A stretch of 64,000 bases of DNA from Ministeria vibrans ATCC 50519 (Eukaryota; Opisthokonta; Filasterea). Both the position numbers and the translations under genes were made by a program. The stretch covers positions 40,042 through 104,041 of the forward strand of contig CALSCP010001679.1 in assembly GCA_943704425.1 (NCBI GenBank). Direction: 5' to 3'. The notes under the pieces were generated by a model. It was not told the origin of the DNA. It saw only the letters and a list, made by a program, of their open reading frames with translations, and did not search any database. Shown here piece by piece: positions 1-12,891 of this stretch (position 1 is the stretch's first letter; every line of letters begins with the position of its first letter).

Positions 1-54
1 TGGTTTTTTTTTTTTTAGTTTTTCTTGTTTTTGTTTTCTTGCTTTTTCGCATAC

Positions 55-1672
55 CAAGTTGGTTGGTCGGGGCCAAAAAGACAATTTTCTTCGTAGAGTC
101 GAAGTGAAAGACCTTGTGGGCCCAGTGAAGAGCCACAAATGTCTTACCTGCGCCGGTGGGCAGGTAGAGCAGAACGGATTTAACGGAAGGGTCGTCGCTC
201 TTCAGTAGTTTTTTAAAGCAGTCGTTCTGGAAATCATAAAGAACAGGCAGTTTCTTCTTCTGCTCATTCGTTCCATTGCATTTTTCTGAGTCGCTTCTGA
301 TCTCTTTGTCTCGCTCGTATTCTGCATCTGCTCTGAGTATCCGATCGACTCTCTGCATCTCGTTCTTCGATCGCTTTCGTTCTGCTTCCTCCTCCGTGCC
401 TTTGACGTTCTCGGAAATGGGCTCGGGTGGCTCCCACGACATGGCGGGCACAAGGTTGGGAGCGGTGACACGAAGGATGATTTCGTCGCGATCGGAGCGG
501 CCGACAATGTGCCAGGCGTAGGCGCGACCGGAGTTGGAACCTGAGCTGGAGGCAGCATTGATAACAGAAGTAGAGTTGCTGCCATCGACCTTAAGCTTGG
601 AGTTGTCTTGCTTGACAGGCTGTCCTATCGAAAGCACAGTAGCATCTGAGAACCGCTTTGCAGGAAGGTGGATGTATCCGAAGACGAGGCAGGTGCAGAG
701 GGTGCACTTGTTGCCGAGTGGATCGGCACCGCTTGTGACGCCTGTCACAAAGTACACTGACTGAGTGGCTTCGTCGTCGTCAATCTTGTGCGAGCAGCAA
801 GTGAACTTGAGATTTGGATGACGTGTTTCACCGACAATGTCGCCGACTTCGGGCTCGTGTTGCTGGTCGCTGTACCACGGCAGAGTGATGGTGAACTGGC
901 CCTCAAAATCGGGGTCGAGGTCACTGGCGTCACATGTAAGTCTGCGGACGACTCTGGCTTCGCTGAATGAAATGTGCGTGCGTTGTGATAGGGCTTTGAG
1001 GTCCTCTAAATAGCGTTGACCGTCGGGCAAGGGCAAGGACTCAACAACCTCCCGCATGAGCTCAAACAGGCTGCGGTGCTCGCTTTTCCCAATCGGCGTG
1101 GCGCAGGTGAGATGACACACATTGTCATTGCGAAACTTGAGCAACTTTCTCAATCCAGAACGAGGAAAGGCATCGCCTCCAATGCGCGTGTAGACAAAGA
1201 GTGCGCCGAGCTTTGAAAAATCGTGCTCTGACAGCTTTTCGCCCAACTCGGGACTGATGGTACAATCTTGCACGAGCATGAGGAGGCGCGCGGGGGTGCT
1301 CGCAAGGTGGACAATGTGCTGGGCCAAGTCCTTGAATGTGATTGGGACGCGAGTTTCTTTCTTCTTATTCTTTTTCTTTTTGCGTTTCTCCTCACTTTCA
1401 GTTTCCGTTTTAGTTTCTACAATGAGCGGCGGGAGAGCAACATCAAGCGACAGTTTCGACATAAAGGCGGCGCACCCATTATCTTGAGTATGCTTTGTAG
1501 GAAATGCCGTGTGGAGTGCAGCAACGTCGAGGGCGGTGGGCGTTGGCCCAATTCCAGATATCACCGCCTCAAACGCAGTATCGGCTGCTTTTTGCAGGGC
1601 CGGCAGCACATGAAAGAAAATGCCATGGTACGCCAACAAGGCGTATGACTTAGGGGGGGAGATGTCGGACAT
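55..1672 (-). CDS. RIG-I/Dicer-type helicase, copy A (partial)
   Basis: Only the first exon is in the window. The ATG is at 1672 and the exon stays open for 539 codons to a GT donor at 53-54; the rest lies beyond the left edge. The last 60 residues open a superfamily 2 helicase domain: Walker A YLPTGAGKT near residue 505, then motif Ia FLAPTNQL. The preceding 480 residues are a region I do not recognise, with a Cys cluster CTLCTCLVFG shared with the neighbour. The downstream gene at 1712-4610 matches along the whole length and has its intron at the same place and phase (phase 1), so the two are tandem duplicates. Copy A lacks the telomere-like insertion of copy B. RLR/Dicer assignment rests on copy B. 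Confidence 0.82.
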
Positions 1673-1711
1673 GGAAATGAAAAATAATTATGATTAATTT
1701 TTACTTGGAGT

Positions 1712-4610
1712 TTAGTGCGTCTCTTTCCGTATACTCGAATAGATTCGTTGAAAGACAAGAAGATTGCCAAGGGCATTCTTCTCCGCTTTCTTTTGCTCGT
1801 CGGGATTCTCTGTCAAGACAGCATACTTCGCTTCGTGGTAGTTCACCTCGCGAATTCGACCGCGCGCCTGCACACACTTGCGCACCGTCTGGCTCGGTTC
1901 GGTACGCACGACCATCCGACAGCGACTCACGTCGAGGCCCTCCTCCACTACGTCTGTCGCTACGAGAATGTTGGTATTACCCTCTTTGCGACTGAAAGCA
2001 GACCGCTTCTGCCCCAGCATACTCTGCGACATTCCCTTCATGTACAGCGAATCCGATTGACCTGTGATAAAGTCAGAGGAAAGTTTGTGCTGTCGATGGC
2101 GCAGAGCCCAATCAAAAAGACGCGCTGAGAGCTTCTCCTGTGTCAACACAAGAATACTGTCCGCGGCAGAGTCATCCAGTTTTGACAACAAAGTCTCTGT
2201 CAGCGAACTCAAGTAAGGGGACGTCCGGTTCCGTTCACGCGCCATTTTCACTTGATTCATTTGGCCAACCGACAGCGGCATTGGGTGCTCAACAAACTGA
2301 AAACAGTCTGTAAGGTAGACGGCGGCAGCTGGAGCTCCAAGAACTTTGAGCACGCACAGTGCAATGCGCGCAATATGGTTCAGCTGGGAAGCAGCAAAGG
2401 TGAGCAGCTCAAACATGTCACGTTCGTGTTCGTCGCGAGTCCAATCCCACACGTCCGACTCTACTTTGCTCACATAATCTTGCAGTTCCTCCATGTACTC
2501 GTGCGCGGGGCACACAAAGGTCGCAGAGCACATTGGATCGGCCGCAATGTTCTCCAAGAGAGCGCGGTACCCATTCATAAAGTCAACTTCTGTAGCGTAC
2601 TTGTCATGAGCACACGGTGTCGCTGTGAGACCCAGCACTCGCAGCGCAGAGGTGCCATTAGATGCAGCGACGCTTGCGCGAATCATTTTGGCAATGTCGT
2701 GGTAAGGCGCGCTCTGGGAAACGTCATTAGCAAAAAAGAAAACATGGGGACGAAAGTATCAGTTCAAAAGCTCGATTGTTTCATCACACCTTGCGAGTGG
2801 CATGCGCCTCATCAAAGATCACCAGAGAGACGTCGTCAAGATTGATGGCGGGCTCAACCAGAGAGAGGTTGTCGTTGTTCTCAAGGGCATTCTTGAAGCA
2901 GCCGGGAGTGCAGAAGAGCAAGCGGGAACCAGAGGGAATGGGCGTCTCGTTCAGCTCCTCTTCCATTGTCAGCGTCGAATGAGGCTGGTTGAGGTGCGAT
3001 GTAAAGTAATACTCCTGCTGTAGCACTGAATCATATCAAACAAACACGCATTTTTAAAAAGTATGTAAGTAGGGACTTAGTGAGAGGGAGAGGTGAATAC
3101 CAAGTAAGTTGGTCGGCGCAAGAAAGACCACTTTCTTATTGGGGCAATCGTGAAGGGCTCTGCGAGCCCAGTGGAGAGCCACGACTGTCTTTCCGGCGCC
3201 AGTGGGCAGGTAGAGAACGTGAGCACGCACGGAGAGGTTGCTCTCCAGCTGGTCGTAGCAGTTTTGTTGGTAGGAGCGTAGCTTTGGAAATGAAATGTTG
3301 CCACTGGGTGTCTTGTTGTTGTTGTTGTACCGGAAGTCAGCTTCCTTGCGGTCCTCCCGAGCCTTGACGGCCAATTTGAGTTTCCACTGTTGCACATTGG
3401 AGTTGCCGACGGTAGAGGAGGCGGGGGCGGACCATAGCAAGGGCGGAACAAGATTCGGGGCTGTCACACGAACGATGATCTTTCCACTGTCGTCGTTGGA
3501 TAAGCCGGCAATGAACCACGCATAGGCGCGACTGTGCGCAGCGTCAGATGTGGCGTAGCCTACACGACTGCCCTTGTCGTCACCATAGTCTACAGCTCGG
3601 AGAGCTTGGCCGACTGGTAGAATGTCGGCGTCCGAGTGGAACCGGTCGGTGTTGAGATGGATGTAGCCAAAGACGAGGCAGGTGCAGCGGATACAAGGGC
3701 GCCCGCTTGGATCTTCGCTGTCTGCAATGGCCGTCACAAAGTACGTGGGACCGTCGGGCACAAGCTTGTACGAGCAGCAAGGGAAGTTGAGTTGCGGATG
3801 AAGCATTTCACCGACAATGCCGCCGACTTTGGGCCTGTGTTGCTGGTCGTTGTACCACGGTAGGGTGATGGTGTATTGACTCTCAAAGGTAGGATCAAGA
3901 TCGCAGGCGTTGCGTGTCAATGTGCCGACCAATTGAGTTCGGGCACTGAGAGGAAGAGAGCGGGTGCGTGACAAGTCGTCCAATTTGGCGACGAGCTCTT
4001 CCTCGCCGGGATGCAGCGCCTTGACAACCGTTTTCATAACGGAAAACAATTCCACGAGCTTCTCCTCATCAATTTTTTTCGGGTTCGTCAGGTGGCACAC
4101 GTACTCTGCACGAAATTTGAGCAGTTGGCTCAACTCGTCGCGGGGAAATCCGTCGCCGCCGATGCGGGTGAAGCTGAACAGGGCGGCAAGTACAGAAAAA
4201 TCGTAGCATGAGAGCTTGTCGCCCTTCGCTGGACAAAAACTTAAGCCCTTAACGAGCATGAGAAGGCGCGCTGGCGTGTCCTCAAGATGAACGTAGAAGA
4301 ATTGTAATTCCTCAAATTTGATTTCGGGAGACAAGGAGGCAACGCAAAGCGACAGCCTCGACATGAACTGATTGAACTCGCGCTGGGAGTCTTTGAGTTC
4401 TTTCTTGTTAGGGTTAGAGTTAGGGTTAGGGATCTTGGGAAACGCCGTGTGGAGTTCGGCGAGGGTGCGGGCTTTCAGCGATGGCCCAAGTTCGAGGATG
4501 AGCTGCTGCGCTTTGGTGTCTGCCGCCCGTTGCAACGCCGGCATCACATTAAAGAAAATACCCATGTAAGCCAACACGGCGTACAACTCGGGAGGAAGAA
4601 TGTCCGGCAT
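1712..4610 (-). CDS. RIG-I/Dicer-type RNA helicase, copy B
   Basis: Three exons, 4610-3101, 3025-2790 and 2713-1712, give about 915 residues with every junction in frame. Domains: an unrecognised N-terminal region (1 to about 440), then a helicase core with a Q-like motif LRSYQQNCYD, Walker A YLPTGAGKT (about 467), motif Ia FLAPTNLL, motif II DEAHATRK, motif III LGLTATP, an insertion of about 130 residues, and a C-terminal lobe with VATDVVEEGLDVSRC and QARGRIR. Motif II followed by a PY-containing segment, and the motif V/VI wording, are typical of the RLR/Dicer helicase family that binds double-stranded RNA. The protein ends about 45 residues after motif VI, so it has no RNase III, PAZ or RIG-I C-terminal domain. 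Start chosen at MPDILPPELY because copy A starts at the matching place. Only 39 bases separate it from copy A. Confidence 0.88.
4408..4431. repeat. interstitial telomere-like repeat
   Basis: Four consecutive hexamers on the plus strand (TTAGGG, TTAGAG, TTAGGG, TTAGGG) lie inside exon 1 of helicase copy B. Read on the coding strand they give PNPNSNPN in frame. Copy A has no such stretch at the same position. The repeat type equals the vertebrate and common protist telomere unit. Confidence 0.9.
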
Positions 4611-4681
4611 GGGAGAAATATGACTGTTAAAGTAAAATAATTTAATTATGAATGATCCAATAATTACTTGATTCAATAAAA

Positions 4682-5346
4682 TCAACTCCACTTCTTTCGA
4701 TTGCCACGTAAGCCGAAAATGTCATCAGGCACTGATAAGGAGCCCAAGTCGGATTCTCCACGGATGTATCCTGCTGTTCCTGCGGTGAGGAAGCGGGGCG
4801 GCAACGCTACAGATCTGGCGATACGTTTTTGCTCATTGTTGACATGATTGTGTTGTAGTTCTCTCCATCGTCGATAAGTGGACTTTCCGTAGGCCAAGTG
4901 AAACTATGGTGCACCTGTGGACTGAGCAAGAGTCAGCCTTGGTGTGACGGTAAGAGAAAGTGACCGTGAGGCCTCAAACGGGCGTAACGTGAACGCACGC
5001 AGGTTCGCATCGCGGGACGTCGTTCCAGCCACTGGTGTGGAAAGTCCCAGGCACCCTCAAGGTTATACAGATCGCGCTCTTCGTTGTAATCTCTGACCAA
5101 CTTAACAAGGCCATTGTCGTGTGTAGGACGGCAAGACGCAGTCGCGGTATTCGATATGCTCGTGCAAGTACACACAATCACCGCCTTACTGCGACGCCAC
5201 ACACACTTCATTACCCCTCGAGATTCTCGAACGGCAGAAACAGTGCACTCAATCACCGCACGCGGCAGTCGAGAAGCTTTGTACCGGCTGTGGCTATTCG
5301 CCCGCCTACGATTGGTAGGGAAAAGCAGTGCTCGAAACCTTCATAA
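4682..5346 (-). other. unresolved coding-like region
   Basis: A minus-strand frame of 73 codons ends at 4682 and can start after an AG acceptor near 4904. It is basic and hydrophilic (SVPDDIFGLRGNRKKW at the end). Upstream, 5000-5180 holds two other coding-like stretches in different frames, one containing LVRDYNEERDLYNLEGAWDF and one containing LHEHIEYRDCVLPSYTRQWP. I could not join these with good donor and acceptor sites. It may be a small multi-exon gene, a gene with a sequence error, or a decayed gene. I recognise no family. Confidence 0.25.
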
Positions 5347-5430
5347 TGTAACAATGTAACAGTAACCATATAAAAAAGGAGGGGGGTGAGAAAGAAGTAA
5401 AAGAGGTGGATTGCATTGTACAGGGGTTCT

Positions 5431-7700
<2,270 letters not shown>

Positions 7701-7853
7701 GATTGTTTTTTTGACATTTTGACTACGATCTGATTGCTATTTAATTGAGAATCAAATAATCATAAAATTCACTGCTACTCGAGGAATACACACGCTTACG
7801 AACGTATTGTTTGATCAGGCTTTGTGCGAGCACCTCCTCTCTCCCTTAAAAAC

Positions 7854-9085
7854 ATGGCGCGTTTTCCGTGGCAGACGACCGAGTTCGTCCAAGCAACCGC
7901 ATCGAATGCACCTCCAAAACTCGGGCCCTCCGTCGCACCCGAGCCCATCGAGGCTTCCATTCGATGTGTCCAGGATCCTTCGGTGTCTTACTCGCGCGTC
8001 TACGCTCGACGCGACCCCAGAGCCCGTCCACACCGTCCTGCAGCTCAGGGCGATTCGCGCCTGCCAAACTTGAATCCTGACTCACTCTCACCCACTCCAA
8101 CACCCTTTTGCGCACCCGCTCCTCTTCCCCTACCACGTGAAGTGGGACACTCTGCCGATTTCCGTGCCGTCGTGCCTGCCAAACCGTCAGTGGCGACCAC
8201 ACCAGCTGCCAAAGCAACTTCCGCCATGCCAACTGTCAAAGATTCATCAAGTCGACCGCTCTTCTCTGCCTGGGCAGACACCGGAATGCGCAACGCCGTT
8301 CCCGATCCCTTGCCTTTCACTGGTAGCAGGAGTCACCACAGCCACGACAGCGCTGCACGCCCAAGAGAGCCACAACCACCAACTGCGAAGTCCCTGTCAA
8401 AACATGCAACACTCGTCTCCTCTCCCGCCGCCGCCTCTGCCACCGCCTCCACCACCACCACCACGACTACTGTACACTCGCCGCCTCGTCGCACTGCACC
8501 ACCCGCACCTACAAAGAAGTCACAGCCACAGTCCTCGCGCAGTCGCGACGATCCACTCTTCACCAACACCAACATGAGCTATAGCGAGCCACCACCAACC
8601 AAACTTCATCGCGACGGCATGAACCCAAATGCTCACTACGACGAGACGGTGCCCCGCTTCACTGTTGACGCCTGTGGTGTACCCACCTTCTATCCCACGC
8701 ACGAAGAGTTCCTCGACTTTTCGGGTGTCGTCAGTGCCATGGAGCGCGCGGGTGCTCTCAACGTTGGCATGGCCAAGGTCGTCCCGCCCGCAGGCTGGGT
8801 CGCTCGCGCCGACGGCTACAACAATCTTGGTCAGATGGAAATCCCCGTGCCCATCTCTCAACATATCTCAGCCGCTGGCGACACCTTCACCTGCGTCAAC
8901 TACGAACAGCGCGCCACCCGAGTCGCTGCCTTTGTTGACGCAAACAATCGCAGCGAGAAACGCCCCCCTCCCAACTTGTCCGCTGAACAGCTTGAACTGC
9001 GCTACTGGCGATGCATTCGTGCACTTCCCTACCCCGTCTACGGCGCAGATGTCCTTGGCTCACTCTTTGATCCAAGTCAAGTACG

Positions 9086-9148
<63 letters not shown>

Positions 9149-11385
9149 TTTCTCACCATGTTGCTTTCCCACAGAAATTCTGGAACGTCAATGAACTTCC
9201 TAGCATTCTCAGCATGCTTAAAACCCGCACGACCACAGGCGCCGCCACTACTACGACCACAGGTGCAACAGCACCTCCACCACCGGGGTCCGCCTCCTCC
9301 TCCTCTTTCACCTTCCCCGGTGTCACTGCTGCCTATCTCTACTTTGGCACCTGGCGTTCCACCTTTGCATGGCACGTCGAGGACATGAATCTGTACAGCA
9401 TCAACTACCTGCACGCTGGTCAGCCCAAGGCCTGGTACTCCGTTCCGCCGGCCTTTCAGGCGCGCTTCGAGAAGATGGCCCGCACTCTCTTTCCCGCCGA
9501 CTACCAATCCTGTCACGAGTTTCTGCGCCATAAAATGTCCATCATCCCACCGCGTGTGCTCGACGAGCGTGGAATCCCGTACTTCCGTACCATCCACAAT
9601 CCTGGCGAGTTTATGATCACCTTTCCGTGCGCCTATCACTCTGGTTTTAACATAGGCGTCAATGTGGCCGAGTCGGTCAACTTTGCCCTTGAGAGTTGGA
9701 TTGAACATGGTCTGCGTGCTCGCATTTGTGCCTGTCGCAGCGACTCTGTGCGCATCAACATGGAGCCCTTTGTCAGGCTCTACCGTGGTATCGCCAGCGG
9801 TGGTTGTCCTGCTCCAGCGGCACTTGCTGCGCCTCCTGCTCCAGCATCATTTGCTTTTCCTCCCACGCCAGCAGCACCTGTTGTTTCTTCTGCTCATGCT
9901 GCACTCGCTCCCATTGTGGTAATGTCACACAACGACGGCGATGATGAGGAGGAGATTGTCGTGGACGCAATTACGCCCTTGTCGTCGCCGCCCCGTGTCA
10001 ACAACCTCTCTGGACCGCTTGGCACGACTTGTGTGATGACCCTGGAGGACTGTGTTCGCGAAGATGAGGAGGAGGAGAGACAGAGCATGTTGCAAGTGAA
10101 GAAGGACAAGCAAAAGAAGAGACGGGCCTCGAATGAGAAGGGGGTACCAAGGCAACCGCCGCCCAAGAAGAAAGGTCGACAGCACGAAGAGGGGCGTCTG
10201 GAGGAAGAAGAGAAGAAAGAAAAGAAGAAGAGAAGGAGAAATGGTGTGGAAGATAAAGAAGAAGGCGAAAAGGAGGAGAAGAAGAAGAAGAAGAAAGTGA
10301 AGACTGAGGAGGTGGCACCTGGAAGCGATCGTCAGAAGCTCACGGATGAAGTTATTCTGAACGATCGGAATCTGTTGGTTGTTGCGGACTATTGCGACGC
10401 GTCCCAAGCGGAGCGCGATGCCCAGCGTGTGCTGTCCAATGATGCAGGCTTATTGTTTTCCAGCGACCTTGCTGGCAATGACGATGCGAGTCTCGAGTGG
10501 CTCTTTCGCAGACGCGCCCCATTGCGCTCGTGCAAGGTCAACGAAAAGGGCGGACCTGTCGGTGAGAGTGCTGCGTCGTTGCCTGCCTCGTCGACCAGAG
10601 CCTCAGATGCACCGTCCGTGGCGGCAGCAGCAGCATCAGCATCAGCAAAATCATCATCGACGGCTCACACAAAAGTGGCCAAGAGAAAGACACGAGAGGA
10701 GACAGCGGCCGCCGAGGCCGAAGCAATTGACGTGACCTCCAACGAGTTTGCTCATCGCCTTGTCGAGGGAAAGGCTACTTTGAAGAAGTCGCTTGTGTTT
10801 GCACGTGTCGACGAGGACAGCGGAGACATTGTGCGTAGCTTTCTTCAGTACGACATTGCGGAAAACGACTCATTCACGACAGCCATGAAAAAAGTGCGTG
10901 CGCTGAACCGCATCGCGTCGAAGCGTCCCGACGTGTTTGCGGGACCTGTCTGTGGTGTGTGTGGCACCGACTACTCGACACCCTGTGAGTACGATGCCAA
11001 TGGCGATGTGATCAAGGAGGCGCCCACGGACCCTACGCCTACTCTCAAGTGCACCGCATGTGCCGTCGTGGTTCACCCCGAGTGCTACGGTCCCAGTGTG
11101 CTTCCATCGGGCGAGCGCTTTACACCGGTACGCGAAGAGCACTGGAAGTGCACGCGCTGCCTTGCCAACCCATCCACTGTCACTGCGTGTGCCCTCTGTC
11201 CGTCTCCTGTTGGTGCTTTTGTGCGATCCAAACAAAAAACGTGGGTCCACGCCAGTTGTGTTGCGTCTATTCTCGAGGTATGATTTGTATACGGTGCAGA
11301 GCTCCAGCAAACCCTTCTTCTTCTTCTTTCTGCATTTTGGCGAAGACACACACTTTGTCAGCATGACTGTGACAGNNNNNNNNNN

Positions 11386-11419
<34 letters not shown>

Positions 11420-12792
11420 CTCGTAGATTGTGTACCAGGCAGACGGGACTCCTGTTGATTTGGATTCTCTCATTTCTGGTCGGTCCAATCTGGTGCGTGA
11501 TCGAGAGAATCCGTCACAATCAATGACTTATACTGATGAATTGACTACGTAGAAATGCGTTGTGTGTCGTCGACTGGGAGTGCCGCACACCAAACTGTCT
11601 GCGTGTGTGCAGTGCACGGAAGCAAAGTGTGTTGTTCCGGTACATTTTCAGTGTGCTCTTGAAGAGAAGAAACTGTGCATTGGAGGTAAATGCACTCGCG
11701 TATTTAGCACGCGGTAAACGTTGAATCATGCACTAATTTTCTTTTTTATATGTCTTGTGCATAGTGTCCCGTGATGAAGACGGTAGCATTCGTCACATGG
11801 AAATTCTGTGTCGGCGACACACTGAGTTGGCAGCAAAGCGTCAAGCGACTGTGAAGAAGAAGAAGAAAGTGTCGGCGGTAGAGACGAAGGGGGATGACGA
11901 TGAGGGTGCAGACGCAGATGATGATGATGATGATGATGATGATACTGATGATGATGGTGAGGAGGAGGATCGTGAGGAAGTGGTGCTGGGAGCGGAGGTG
12001 TGGGCGCGTAGCTCTGCTTATCCCTCTTACTTTGCTCATGGGAAAGGTACAACATCACAGAGATATTGTAATATATTATAATATTATAATATAATTATAA
12101 TAATAATAATAATTATTATTATTATTATATTTTGTGTGTGTGTCAATATGTGTCGTGATTCAAATATGGTGTTTCTTTTGTAGTGGTTGGGTTTGGCACA
12201 ATTGAAATGATGCTTGTGCGAGACAACAAGACTGGTAGGAAGAAGGAGTGTTCGCGAAGAGAGGTGATCTCTAGTCGCTATGTGGAGTGGGCGCGACGAG
12301 TTGCGAGTGGGAAGGAGCCAGTGCCAACGATGGAAGTAGAAGAAGAAGAAGACGATCGAACGCACACGCGACTGACAGTGGGTTCGGTAATGGAGGCGTT
12401 TTTTGAGTCGCATGGTGGCGATGTGTTTGGTGTAGGCGACTCTGTCTATAAGCTGTAAGAATTCATATGCAATTGTATGTGCGCGTCTATAATAATAATA
12501 ATTATAATTGAAAAATTTTTATTAATAATAATTATTATTATGATTGTGTTGTAATAAACTACTATATTGGGTGTTTGGGACACTAACACAATCTCTCCCC
12601 CCTCTTTTTTTTTGTAGGCGGCACTGGACTGCTTCGACTGAGGGCACTGTTGTCTCGACGCGTTCTGTTCCTGCCGTTCTTGTACAGTTTGAACACGACA
12701 GTCAGCCCGACCAAGTGCCCCTGAGTGGCGTGTACACTGTGAATGATGCTGCCACACGTGTTCCCGCGATCAAGCGCGTTCATTTCGAGTAA
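7854..12792 (+). CDS. KDM4/JMJD2-like histone lysine demethylase
   Basis: Seven exons (7854-9080, 9175-11277, 11427-11492, 11553-11685, 11765-12046, 12184-12454, 12618-12792) give 1418 residues. Order: a Pro/Ser/Thr-rich N-terminus of about 260 residues; JmjN (GVPTFYPTHEEFLDF); JmjC with Fe(II) ligands His and Glu in FAWHVEDMNLYSINYLH and His in CAYHSGFN; a long Lys/Glu-rich linker that looks nuclear and disordered; a PHD plus extended PHD cysteine/histidine module (CGVCGTDYSTPC, CTACAVVVHPECYG, CTRC, CALC, CVVCRRLG); and a C-terminal part with an acidic run and a tudor-like segment (GDSVYKL, GVYTVNDA). JmjN-JmjC-PHD-ePHD-tudor is the KDM4 arrangement, which removes methyl groups from H3K9 and H3K36 with 2-oxoglutarate. 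It is longer than animal KDM4 because of the N-terminus and linker. The (TTA)n intron and a gapped poly-T intron interrupt it. Confidence 0.93.
9088..9146. repeat. (TTA)n microsatellite in an intron
   Basis: Twenty TTA units fill most of the first intron of the KDM4-like gene, starting a few bases after the donor. Confidence 0.95.
11376..11420. other. assembly gap and poly-T tract
   Basis: Ten N bases followed by about 34 T, inside an intron of the KDM4-like gene just before the acceptor at 11425-11426. Length is therefore uncertain, but it does not affect the reading frame. Confidence 0.9.
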
Positions 12793-12891
12793 CACAAAAT
12801 TAATAATTATTATAATAATAAAGACGTATTGTAAAAAGTATTATCAAAAATGTTCAATATCTGGTGCAAGTGTGTGATGCACTCCAGCAAG

